Part shown: piece after piece, positions 1-6,540 of the stretch
How the letters are laid out: each line of letters starts with the position of its first letter
Position numbering within the stretch: position 1 is the first letter of the stretch
Source: DASTGO01 sp035719045
GTDB taxonomy: Bacteria; Actinomycetota; Actinomycetes; Actinomycetales; Kineosporiaceae
Reading direction: 5' to 3'
Length of the DNA: 10,609 nt
NCBI GenBank assembly: GCA_035719045.1
Contig: DASTGO010000430.1
Location: 1-10,609 of the forward strand
Made by a program: the position numbers and the translations under genes
The notes under the pieces: model-generated
Database searches by the model: none
Told to the model about the DNA's origin: nothing
What the model saw: only the letters and a program-made list of their open reading frames with translations

Positions 1-16
1 GCTCCCGCGCCGCCGG

Positions 17-22
17 TGTCAA
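17..22 (-). promoter_or_regulatory. Leftward -35 box (TTGACA), promoter cut by window edge
   Basis: The minus strand reads TTGACA here, a perfect sigma-70-type -35 hexamer. With the usual 17-base spacer the -10 box would fall just outside the left edge, so only half of the promoter can be seen. It would drive a leftward gene beyond the window. The operator-like palindromes at 47-157 lie upstream of it. A chance match is possible. Confidence 0.3.
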
Positions 23-46
23 GGGAGGGTTACCGAACTGTGTCCG

Positions 47-60
47 TGAGAGCGCTCTTT
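47..60. promoter_or_regulatory. LacI-family-like operator candidate 1
   Basis: TGAGAGCGCTCTTT contains a perfect 10-bp palindrome, AGAGCGCTCT (49-58), with a central CpG. LacI/GalR regulators bind sites with a central CG. Actinobacterial CebR/CelR-type cellobiose regulators bind TGGGAGCGCTCCCA, which has the same AGCGCT core. The site lies just upstream of the leftward -35 box at 17-22, so control of that gene is the simplest reading. Confidence 0.4.
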
Positions 61-80
61 AGTTACTTTAAGCAGGGCAA

Positions 81-94
81 AGGGAGCGCTTCGA
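81..94. promoter_or_regulatory. Weak LacI-family-like half operator candidate 2
   Basis: AGGGAGCGCTTCGA has the AGCGCT core at 85-90 and one arm (GGGAGCGCT) matching the CebR/CelR half-site. The other arm is not symmetric. It gains weight only from lying between two better sites with the same core. Confidence 0.2.
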
Positions 95-143
95 AGGGAC
101 CCACGGCCTGGATGAAGCCGTCCCGGATCTCGTCATCTCCATC

Positions 144-157
144 TGAAAGCGCTTTCA
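144..157. promoter_or_regulatory. Perfect 14-bp palindrome, LacI/CcpA-type operator candidate
   Basis: TGAAAGCGCTTTCA is a perfect 14-bp inverted repeat with a central CpG. It matches the shape of catabolite-responsive (cre) and other LacI/GalR-family operators. It is the strongest of three AGCGCT-centred sites in the first 160 bases. It lies about 570 bases upstream of the conservon operon and about 120 bases from the left-edge promoter, so it more probably serves the leftward gene outside the window. Confidence 0.5.
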
Positions 158-178
158 CATCCGTTGGCTTCAGTGCTC

Positions 179-216
179 GCCCGGGGTGGCGGGGTGAGCC
201 CGGGGTGGCGGGGTGA
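179..216. repeat. 19-bp perfect tandem duplication
   Basis: Two identical 19-base units (179-197 and 198-216) follow each other directly, each with two GGGG runs split by TGGC. The exact identity suggests a recent duplication by slippage. Together they form the G-quadruplex motif listed separately. Confidence 0.9.
183..213 (+). other. G-quadruplex-forming motif
   Basis: Four GGGG runs (183-186, 191-194, 202-205, 210-213) are separated by loops of 4, 7 and 4 bases. This meets the classical rule of four G-runs with loops of 1-7 bases. The match is direct from sequence; folding in the cell is inference. It lies in the non-coding region between the operator cluster and the conservon operon. Confidence 0.55.
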
Positions 217-313
217 TGGCCGCGGGTGGGTCGTGGGGCTGATGATCGCGCGTGACGGCTGGGCGGCCGGACGTCCGATCATGCCTCCCATGGCTGGCTT
301 CGGGGTGATCGTG

Positions 314-350
314 GGGGCTTGGTGATCGGCGGCGGTCAGGGGCTTGGTGA
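314..350. repeat. Pair of 12-base direct repeats
   Basis: GGGGCTTGGTGA occurs at 314-325 and again at 339-350, a period of 25 bases. It sits in a G-rich non-coding stretch. It may be only low-complexity drift, as no known factor site was recognised. Confidence 0.6.
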
Positions 351-676
351 GAAGGGGGCAATCGGGAAGAAAGGGATGTTATTCCCTATCCGGAATTGCC
401 CTGATGACTGCGTGTGTCCGGTGGAAATGTGCAACCTGCGGCAACTCTCGGTGCACTCTTTGTGTCCGGAACCACGTGACATTGGATAAAACGGCGCCGA
501 AATCGGGGAAACCGTTGCGATAGGTAGTCGCTGAGGACACACTCACTGTCCAGTTCCCACTGTGCGTCACGTCGTTGGTCTCGTCCGGGCCGACACCGCG
601 AGGAGTGCGCTCCCGCCGGTGCCTGCCGGTCGTGGTCCCGGTGATCGGGCGAGCGGGGAGCCACCGAATTGGCCAG

Positions 677-699
677 GCCGGTCCCCTCCGGGGCCCGCC
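677..699 (+). promoter_or_regulatory. Hairpin just upstream of the operon's first ribosome site
   Basis: CCCC (683-686) pairs with GGGG (690-693) around a 3-base loop. After one mismatch the stem continues with three more pairs (679-681 with 695-697). It ends four bases before the purine-rich AGGTGAAGG at 703-711 that may serve the first gene. It could affect leader folding, but such hairpins are common by chance in high-GC DNA. Confidence 0.2.
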
Positions 700-722
700 T
701 CCAGGTGAAGGTGCCGTAGTCG

Positions 723-2183
723 ATGCCCCGTCACGAGTTCCGCGACCCGCTCGACCCCGCCCGTTCCCACACCCCGTGGGCCGGGGGGCCGGACCCCTCG
801 GGCGGGCCGGGCCCCGTCCGCAACGGTTTCGACCTCGGGACCGGCGAGTTCGGGACCGGCGAGTTCGAGACCGAAAGCTTCAGGGCCGTGGGGAACGGGT
901 CCGCAGGGCAGGGGAGCGGGAGGCTCGGGGACGGTGACTCCGGGCTGGGGCCGGGCGCGCAGTCGTCGGCCTCCGGCACCCGTGGCTCGGACTCCGGCCA
1001 GGGGTCCCGCTCACCGGACCAGGTCCGCAGCCACGGGGTCCGGAGGCTGGCGGGGATCCTGTTCGTGGTCGGACTGCTCGTGCCGTACGTCGTCGCGGTC
1101 GCCCTGTTCTGGAACGACAGCGGATCCCAACTGGGTGCCACGGCCGGAGAACGGGAGGGGGTCACCTACCTCAGGCCCCTGGTGCAACTGCTGGCCGTCA
1201 CCGCTGACCAGCAGTCACTGGACGTCGCCGGGACCCCGGGGGACGGGGAGGCGCTGCGCGCGGCGATCCGGGAACTGGACGTGGTCGACGCCCAGTTCGG
1301 CGACAGCCTGGGAACCCGGGACCGGTGGTCGGCGCTGCGGCAGCGGCTGGGCGGGCTGAGCGCCGTGCCGCCGTCCCCTGAGTCGGCCTATCAGGCCTTC
1401 GGACAGGCCGTGGACCTGCTCACGGCCCTGATCGGCACAGTCGGCGACCGGTCCGGCCTGATCCTCGACCCCGACCTGCCCTCGTACTACCTGATGGACG
1501 CCACCGTGATCCGGGTCCCCGACGTCCTGGTGTCCGCCGGGCGGCTGAGCGATCTGGCCCACCCGTCCGCACTGTCGGTACCGAGCGCCCCGGAGGTCGC
1601 GGCCGAGTCCGAGCTGATGCGCCGGGCCGCGGCCCTGCTGGACACCGGCATGCGTAAGAGCTTCGCCGCCACCCGCACCCGGAACCTGAGCGCGGCGCTG
1701 GTGTCCTCCCTCGACGGGTTCGGTGACGCGGTCACCGCGATGGCCCCGCCGTCACCGGTCCCCGGAGGGATCACCGACACCGGCGGGCGGCTGGCGGCCG
1801 ACCGGCAGCGGGTCCGGACTGCCGCGCTGCAGTTGGAGTCCGCGGCGCTCACCCAGCTGGATGCCCTGCTCGACGTCCGCGAGAGGCAGCTGTCCGGGCA
1901 GCGCCGGTGGGTCGGCGCGGTCGCCCTGGGTGGGATCATCGCCTGCCTGCCTGCGGGGTGGCTGCAGCTGAGACGTCGCCGGCCCGGTGCCGCCGGTGCC
2001 ACCGGGGGCCGACAGGCCGGGGTGCTCGGATCCGCGCCGGGCGGCAGTCCCGCACCGGTGAGCGAGCCAGCCCCCACCTCCGGCACCGGACCGGTCAGGG
2101 GCGGGGCGGGCGCCGTCCCGCGCGGCGGGTTCTCGGCGCCGGTGGGTGGAGACTGGGCCAGGACGCGACGGAGTCTGCGGTGA
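723..2183 (+). CDS. Two-TM sensor-only membrane protein, first gene of the conservon operon
   Basis: This gene encodes 486 residues. Residues 1-105 are a disordered Gly/Ser/Asp-rich cytoplasmic stretch. A first membrane helix lies at about 110-130, an extracytoplasmic helical region at about 131-395, a second helix at about 396-415, and a basic Gly/Pro-rich tail ends the protein. The motif GLILDPDLPSYYLMDA (245-260) resembles the DPDxxSYYLMD signature of helical sensor domains in some histidine kinases and chemoreceptors. No HAMP, kinase or methyl-accepting part follows, so it looks like a sensor without an output domain. The start is the first ATG after an in-frame TAG at 717-719; a weak AGGTGAAGG lies upstream. 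Its TGA overlaps the GTG of cvnA, so coupling and a joint role with CvnA are likely. The ligand is unknown, and the start could lie further downstream within the disordered part. Confidence 0.85.
   Translation: MPRHEFRDPLDPARSHTPWAGGPDPSGGPGPVRNGFDLGTGEFGTGEFETESFRAVGNGSAGQGSGRLGDGDSGLGPGAQSSASGTRGSDSGQGSRSPDQVRSHGVRRLAGILFVVGLLVPYVVAVALFWNDSGSQLGATAGEREGVTYLRPLVQLLAVTADQQSLDVAGTPGDGEALRAAIRELDVVDAQFGDSLGTRDRWSALRQRLGGLSAVPPSPESAYQAFGQAVDLLTALIGTVGDRSGLILDPDLPSYYLMDATVIRVPDVLVSAGRLSDLAHPSALSVPSAPEVAAESELMRRAAALLDTGMRKSFAATRTRNLSAALVSSLDGFGDAVTAMAPPSPVPGGITDTGGRLAADRQRVRTAALQLESAALTQLDALLDVRERQLSGQRRWVGAVALGGIIACLPAGWLQLRRRRPGAAGATGGRQAGVLGSAPGGSPAPVSEPAPTSGTGPVRGGAGAVPRGGFSAPVGGDWARTRRSLR
837..866 (+). 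repeat. 15-bp tandem duplication inside the first operon gene
   Basis: GGGACCGGCGAGTTC occurs twice back to back (837-851 and 852-866). It encodes a repeated Gly-Thr-Gly-Glu-Phe in the disordered N-terminal part. The unit keeps the reading frame. Confidence 0.85.
2170..2173 (+). promoter_or_regulatory. Shine-Dalgarno site fixing the cvnA start
   Basis: GGAG lies six bases before the GTG at 2180. The frame is open further upstream (to a possible ATG at 1907), but this site, the GTGA overlap with the previous stop and the membrane helix that follows at once all favour GTG 2180. Confidence 0.6.
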
Positions 2184-4933
2184 TCCTTGATCGGCTGCTG
2201 GTCCGGCACCGGCTGAACCTGCTGGTGGCGATCCCCCTGGTCGCGGTCGCCCTGCTCACCGTTCCGCTGGTGGCGGGACGGGTCGACGTGGCCACGGCCG
2301 CCGGATCCGTCGACCGGACCGCGGACCTGGCCCGCAGGGTGGGGGCGCTCGTCGAGGAGATTCAGCGGGCCCGGCTGCTGTCGGTGGGCTACCTCGATGC
2401 CCGCATGGTCGCCGGGACGGACCTCGACGTGCAGCTGGCCGTGGTCTCCGACGCCCGGGCCCAGCTGCTGCGCGACCTCGACCCGGCCGCCGCCCCTGAC
2501 CTGGTCCGTGCGGTCCAGGAGGTGGGCGTGGTCGTGGCGGAAGGCCCCCTGGTGCTGAGCCGGGGAGTGTCCGACCAGGAGGTGCTCAAGACCGACAGCT
2601 CGGCGATCGCCGCGCTGATCGACGCCCTGCAGCTGGACCGCCAGCCCGTCAGCGGCACGGCCTCGGCGTGGATGCTCTCCGGGCTGGGGTCCCTGCTGCT
2701 CGCGGACGAGGCGGCCAGTCGGTCCGGGGCCCTGTTGCTGGTCGCGGCGAGCAATCCGGGCGCGCGCAACCAGGCGCAGGCGGACGCGGCGGTGGCACAG
2801 GGCGTGGAGCAGCAGCAGGCGGCGGCGTTCAACCGGCTGGCCGAGCCCACCTCGCTCGCCCTGTTCCGGGAAGCCACCAGGGGGAAGGGTGCGCAGCGGC
2901 TGGCGGAGGCCGCGGCCGAGGTGGGTCGGGCCGGGGCTGGCGCCCCGCAGGGCGACGTCGCCCGGCACGTGTTCGCGGCCGTGCAGTGGCAGACCACTCT
3001 GCGCCAGCTGGTGGAGGGGACCATCGCCGAGGACGTGTCGGCGCAGGCGAAGGCGTCCAGCGCCTCGGCCCTGGAGACTGCGGCCCTGATCAGTGTCGGG
3101 GCCCTGATCCTGCTGGGCGGGGTGGTGACGCTGTCGGTCCTGGTCGGTCGCTCGGTGTCCGGCCCGCTACGGCGGCTGACCGACGCGGCCGTCGCGGTCG
3201 CCGACCTCTCGCAGGAACAGCTCGCCGACGTCTCCGACGACGATGCCGGGCCCGCCGCGGTGCGGCGGCTGCCGGAACTGTCCGTCACCTCCTCCGATGA
3301 GCTGGGCGAACTCGCCGCCGCCTTCAACCGGGTCCAGGCCACCACCGGTGCGCTGCTGGAACGGCAGGTCGCGGGACGGCGCAACGTGGCGGCGATGTTC
3401 GCCGGAGTCGGCCGGCGGACGAGCAATCTGGTCGGCCGCCAGCTCGCCCTCATCGACGCTCTGGAGAGCGCCGAGGAGGATCCGCAGACCCTGTACACCC
3501 TCTATCGGCTGGACCACGTCTCGACCCGGCTGCGCCGCTACGCCGGCAGCCTGGTCGTGTTGTCGGGGGAGCGCGGGACGGGCGAGCTGGACGCCCTGGT
3601 CAGCCTCGCCGACGCCGTCCGGGCCGCGCTCGGCTCGGTCGAGGACTTCCAGCGGGTCAGCCTCGGCTCGCTGCCCGACGTCCACCTGGTGCCCTCCGCC
3701 ACCGCGGACGTGGTGCTCGTCCTGGCCGAGCTGATCGAGAACGGTGTGCTGTTCTCCCCGCCGGACACCTGGGTGGAGGTCGGGGCATCGCTCACCGTCG
3801 ACGGCGGCTGTCTGCTCACCGTCGTCGACCACGGGATCGGGATGCCGGTGCACCGCCTCGCGGAGGAGAACCTCCGGCTGCGGCAGCGGGAACGGCTCGA
3901 CCTGGCGCCGACCGACGTCCTCGGACTGTTCGTCGTCGGCCGGGTCTCCCGCCGGCACGGACTCCGGGTCCGCCTTCAGGCCACCCCCGGGGGCGGGATC
4001 ACCGCCCGGGTGCGGTTCCCGGAGCACCTGATCCTCGCGGCAGCCCCCGCGGAGATGATCGGTGTCGGCATCGGCCAGGTTGTCGACCCGGTCGCACTGC
4101 CCGCCCTGCCCGCCTGGCCTGCCGCGGACTACATGCCGGCGGCGCCTGTTCTTCCGCAGCCGGTGGCACCTGTTCTTCCGCAGCCGGCGGCGCCTGTCCT
4201 GCCCCAGCCGTCCAGACCGTCTGCGCCGCAATGTATTCCGCAACCGACCGCGCGGCCGGAGGAGGCGGACCCGATGCCTCCGGCGGCCGCCGGGCTGCGC
4301 CGCCGGGTCCCGGGAGCGCACCTCATGGAAATCGACGCCGCGTTCGACGACGCCGCCGGCCCGGTCGGGCCCACCGGCGACGGACTCCTCGGCCTCGAAC
4401 GGATGCCGGCCCCGCAGGCGGGGGCGATCCCCGGTGGCCGGCACCCTGCCGGTGCACCGGATCCGGAGCGGACCCGCCGCGAGGTCGAGGACCTCGAGGC
4501 GGCGATGGCTCTGCTCGACGAACGGACCGGCCCGGCGGAAGCCCTTGCGTACCAGGGGTATCCGGCCGAGTCCGGACCGGAGGTCGACGGGTATGCTGGG
4601 TATCCCTTCGGGGACAACAGTTCCGGTGACCGGAGCCCCGCCCCGACACCCGAGCCGCAGGACCCTGCGGTGGGCACGGCACCGCCCTCCGGCGCCGAGA
4701 CGCTGACCCGGCGGGTTCCCGGCGCCACGCTGGCCGCCCTCGGGGCAGCTTTGCCCGCCGCCGCGGCAGTGACACCGGATACCCCGCTGGAGATCGACCC
4801 CGACGAGACGCTGCGGGCGATCCTCGAGGTCGACGAGGCGGTCCAGCGGGCCAGGGGCCAGTGGGGTGACGGGACGGAAGACACGGATGCGGTGGGCCAC
4901 TGGGGTTCCCGCGGGGACGGAGGGGGCAGATGA
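2180..4933 (+). CDS. cvnA: CvnA-type nitrate/nitrite-sensor-like histidine kinase homologue
   Basis: This is the sensor kinase-like part of a conservon, 917 residues from GTG 2180. A first membrane helix spans about 12-33. The extracytoplasmic part (34-298) begins with EIQRARLLSVGYL, like the NIT (nitrate/nitrite sensing) domain. A second helix spans about 299-323 and a HAMP segment about 326-396. LYRLDHVSTRLRR with His446 is the phosphoacceptor-like segment usual in this family. The ATP-binding domain shows ELIENGVLFSPP (Asn521), DHGIGM (Asp550) and GLFVVGRVSRRHG (from Gly582). Residues after about 620 are disordered and proline-rich, with three APVLPQP units and two RRVPGA motifs (708-713 and 844-849). 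Relatives are membrane sensors that act with roadblock, DUF742 and GTPase partners; kinase activity has not generally been proven. The stop overlaps the cvnB ATG. The family is clear; the ligand is not. Confidence 0.92.
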   Translation: MILDRLLVRHRLNLLVAIPLVAVALLTVPLVAGRVDVATAAGSVDRTADLARRVGALVEEIQRARLLSVGYLDARMVAGTDLDVQLAVVSDARAQLLRDLDPAAAPDLVRAVQEVGVVVAEGPLVLSRGVSDQEVLKTDSSAIAALIDALQLDRQPVSGTASAWMLSGLGSLLLADEAASRSGALLLVAASNPGARNQAQADAAVAQGVEQQQAAAFNRLAEPTSLALFREATRGKGAQRLAEAAAEVGRAGAGAPQGDVARHVFAAVQWQTTLRQLVEGTIAEDVSAQAKASSASALETAALISVGALILLGGVVTLSVLVGRSVSGPLRRLTDAAVAVADLSQEQLADVSDDDAGPAAVRRLPELSVTSSDELGELAAAFNRVQATTGALLERQVAGRRNVAAMFAGVGRRTSNLVGRQLALIDALESAEEDPQTLYTLYRLDHVSTRLRRYAGSLVVLSGERGTGELDALVSLADAVRAALGSVEDFQRVSLGSLPDVHLVPSATADVVLVLAELIENGVLFSPPDTWVEVGASLTVDGGCLLTVVDHGIGMPVHRLAEENLRLRQRERLDLAPTDVLGLFVVGRVSRRHGLRVRLQATPGGGITARVRFPEHLILAAAPAEMIGVGIGQVVDPVALPALPAWPAADYMPAAPVLPQPVAPVLPQPAAPVLPQPSRPSAPQCIPQPTARPEEADPMPPAAAGLRRRVPGAHLMEIDAAFDDAAGPVGPTGDGLLGLERMPAPQAGAIPGGRHPAGAPDPERTRREVEDLEAAMALLDERTGPAEALAYQGYPAESGPEVDGYAGYPFGDNSSGDRSPAPTPEPQDPAVGTAPPSGAETLTRRVPGATLAALGAALPAAAAVTPDTPLEIDPDETLRAILEVDEAVQRARGQWGDGTEDTDAVGHWGSRGDGGGR
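4142..4210 (+). repeat. Three APVLPQP repeats (24-bp period) in the CvnA tail
   Basis: Units at 4142-4165, 4166-4189 and 4190-4210 encode APVLPQP followed by V, A or S (residues about 655-678). The first two are nearly identical in DNA. They form a short proline-rich spacer between the ATPase domain and the distal tail. Confidence 0.85.
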
Positions 4934-5364
4934 CCGACAGCGCGTACCGGATCAGCAGCCAGGCCAGAGACTTCACGTGGCTGCTGTCGAAGTTCGCCCG
5001 GGAGACCGCGGGCGTGGTCGACATGATCGCGGTCTCCTCCGACGGCCTGCTGATGGCGGTCGCCGGGGACGTGGACCGGGCGACCAGCGAGCGGTTGTCG
5101 GCCATCGTCTCCGGGATGGCGAGCCTTGCCGCGGGCGCCGGCTCCAGCCACGGGCTCGGCCGGCTGAACAAGGTCATCGTGGACACCGAGGGCGGCTACC
5201 TGGTCATCATGGCGATGAGCGCCGGAGCCCTGCTCGGCGTGGTCGCCCAGCGGACCGCCTCGCTGGCCACCGTGGCCTACGAGATGGCCCTGTTCATCAA
5301 CCGCATCAACGGGATCCTCAGCCCGCAACTGATCAACGAACTGAAGAACACGGTGCCGGGATGA
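4930..5364 (+). CDS. cvnB: CvnB, roadblock/LC7 domain protein
   Basis: This gene encodes 144 residues forming one roadblock/LC7 domain. Typical features are a first helix with FTWLLSKFARETAGV, the strand-turn-strand VDMIAVSSDGLLMAVAG (residues 30-46), a long helix with LSAIVSGMASLAAGAG, and the later strands KVIVDTEGGYLVIMAMSAGALLGVVA, ending in a helix. Roadblock proteins of the MglB kind dimerise and bind or regulate small GTPases, and the GTPase CvnD lies two genes downstream. It is expected to be cytoplasmic at the membrane complex. GGAGGGGG at 4919-4926 is a strong ribosome site for the ATG, which overlaps the cvnA stop as ATGA. Its own stop overlaps the next ATG. Length and order fit the family fully. 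Confidence 0.95.
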   Translation: MTDSAYRISSQARDFTWLLSKFARETAGVVDMIAVSSDGLLMAVAGDVDRATSERLSAIVSGMASLAAGAGSSHGLGRLNKVIVDTEGGYLVIMAMSAGALLGVVAQRTASLATVAYEMALFINRINGILSPQLINELKNTVPG

Positions 5365-5903
5365 GCCGCCCGACGCCGGCCGGGGGCGACGGGATACCGC
5401 CGCCCGACACTCCGGCCTACTTTCCGACGGGGTCCGGTGCTGCGGACCCCGCCGATCTCTACGGTGCGGACAAGGCGGCGGGACCGGCCGAGTCCGGGGA
5501 CCCGTCCGCCGCCCTGGTGCGCCCCTTCGTCGGGCTCGTCGGTCCGATGGCCGGACCCGAGCCCGAGGCCGTCCCGGGGTCGGCGATCCGTCCCTTCCTG
5601 GTGACGGCCGGACGCACCGCGGGCGTGTCGGACCTCCCGATCGAGGCCCAGGTGGTGGTCACCGCAGCCGGTCGCGACGCCCGGCAGTGGCTGACCTTCG
5701 AGTACCGCGACATCGTCAGCCTCTGCGACGAGCCGCTGGCACTGGCCGAGATCGCCGCCCGGCTCAGCCTGCACCTGGGGGTGGCCCGCGTGCTGGTCGG
5801 GGATCTGGAACAGCACGGCATCGTCTCTACCTACCGCCCCGAGGCGGACTTCGACGTCGACACGATCCAGCGGGTGATCCATGGGCTCCGACTTCGCGGC
5901 TGA
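5361..5903 (+). CDS. cvnC: CvnC, DUF742 domain protein
   Basis: This gene encodes 180 residues. The first 50 or so are Pro/Gly/Ala-rich and disordered. The DUF742 domain follows: IRPFLVTAGRT (75-85), DLPIEAQVVVT (91-101), then a winged-helix-like part with FEYRDIVSLC (103-122 region), LALAEIAARLSLHLGVARVLVGDLEQHGIV and the end DTIQRVIHGLR. An earlier VRPFVGLVGP (53-62) resembles the domain's opening motif and may be a partial duplicate. The ATG at 5361 overlaps the cvnB stop (ATGA); an upstream extension of the same frame runs antiphase through cvnB and is not needed. DUF742 proteins are fixed conservon members of unproven biochemical role. The gene overlaps cvnD by 23 bases. Confidence 0.93.
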   Translation: MSRPTPAGGDGIPPPDTPAYFPTGSGAADPADLYGADKAAGPAESGDPSAALVRPFVGLVGPMAGPEPEAVPGSAIRPFLVTAGRTAGVSDLPIEAQVVVTAAGRDARQWLTFEYRDIVSLCDEPLALAEIAARLSLHLGVARVLVGDLEQHGIVSTYRPEADFDVDTIQRVIHGLRLRG

Positions 5904-6537
5904 GCAGGCCGTCACGACACAGACGCCGCTGCGGCGGCCCCCGGTACCGGTGAAGATCCTGGTGGCCGGGGGGTTCGGCGTGGGCAAGACCACCGCGGTC
6001 GGGACGATCTCCGAGATCGCACCGCTGACCACGGAGGCGGCGATGACCTCGGCGGGGGTGGGCCAGGACGACGGCTCGCTGGTCCCGGGCAAGACCTCCA
6101 CGACGGTGGCGATGGACTTCGGCCGGGTCACCATCGACGAGAGCGTGAAGCTCTACGTCTTCGGCACCCCCGGCCAGGACAGGTTCGGCTTCATGTGGGC
6201 CGATCTCGCGCAGGGCGCGCTCGGTGCGCTGGTCATCGTGGACGACCGGCGCATCGACGAGTGCTACGCCGCGGTCGACTACTTCGAGAAGCTCGGGCTG
6301 CCGTTCGTGGTCGGGGTGAACCGCTTCGACGGGGCGGCCGAGCGAGACCTGGAGGCCATCCGCTGGGCGCTGGCGGTGGCACCGTCGGTCCCGGTCGTGG
6401 AGTTCGACGCCCGCGAGTTCCGCTCGGTCCGGGACGCGGTTCTCGTCCTGCTGGAGGAGGCTCTGGCCAGGGCCCGGGCCCGGGCGAGGGGTGGTAGCGG
6501 CATGCTGGGCGATGCCCCTGCGGATCCAGGACGGTGA
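5881..6537 (+). CDS. cvnD: CvnD, small GTPase-like ATP/GTP-binding protein
   Basis: This gene encodes 218 residues. The P-loop is GGFGVGKTT (30-38). KTSTTVAMDFGRVTI (71-85) is the switch-I-like region, and FGTPGQDRFGFMW (94-106) is the switch-II-like region. VNRFDG (146-151) stands where Ras-like proteins have NKxD, and VVEFDARE (182-189) closes the base-binding site. The NRFD form and the FGTPGQ motif are normal in CvnD relatives. It is expected to bind GTP and to be regulated by the roadblock protein CvnB. The ATG lies 23 bases inside cvnC with no clear ribosome site, so translation is probably coupled. The end is unusually rich in Ala-Arg pairs and adds about 20 residues to the core fold. 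Assignment to the family is secure. Confidence 0.95.
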   Translation: MGSDFAAEQAVTTQTPLRRPPVPVKILVAGGFGVGKTTAVGTISEIAPLTTEAAMTSAGVGQDDGSLVPGKTSTTVAMDFGRVTIDESVKLYVFGTPGQDRFGFMWADLAQGALGALVIVDDRRIDECYAAVDYFEKLGLPFVVGVNRFDGAAERDLEAIRWALAVAPSVPVVEFDAREFRSVRDAVLVLLEEALARARARARGGSGMLGDAPADPGR

Positions 6538-6540
6538 CAC

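Larger units (their letters stand above)
158..722. other. Non-coding region upstream of the conservon operon
   Basis: No reading frame here has convincing start, codon bias and length. The first part (179-355) is G-rich on the plus strand, with short repeats and a G-quadruplex motif. The middle (about 360-545) is clearly less GC-rich and is the likeliest place for the operon's promoter and control sites. It holds GCAAC direct repeats at 431-435 and 441-445 and a repeated TGTGTCCGG at 413-421 and 461-469. I found no pair of -35/-10 boxes good enough to name. The last part (545-722) is GC-rich, with a hairpin at 677-699. Confidence 0.6.

Noticed and set aside
1..160. A small protein gene starting near position 16
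   Set aside because: It has no ribosome site, poor codon bias and no family features, and it runs through the operator palindromes.
575..937. Plus-strand open frame overlapping the start of the first operon gene
   Set aside because: It is Arg/Pro-rich with no domain, and it overlaps in another frame with a gene that has membrane helices and a coupled junction with cvnA.
1907..2179. Possible 90-residue N-terminal extension of CvnA from ATG 1907
   Set aside because: The extension overlaps the coding end of the first gene in another frame and is rich in Arg and Gly. GTG 2180 has a GGAG site, a GTGA overlap and a membrane helix right after it.
1487..2968. Long open frame on the minus strand (also 2389-3498 and 3167-4900) opposite the conservon genes
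   Set aside because: These are shadows of high third-position GC in the plus-strand genes. They show strings of Arg, Gly and Pro with no recognisable domain, while the plus strand has clear family motifs throughout.
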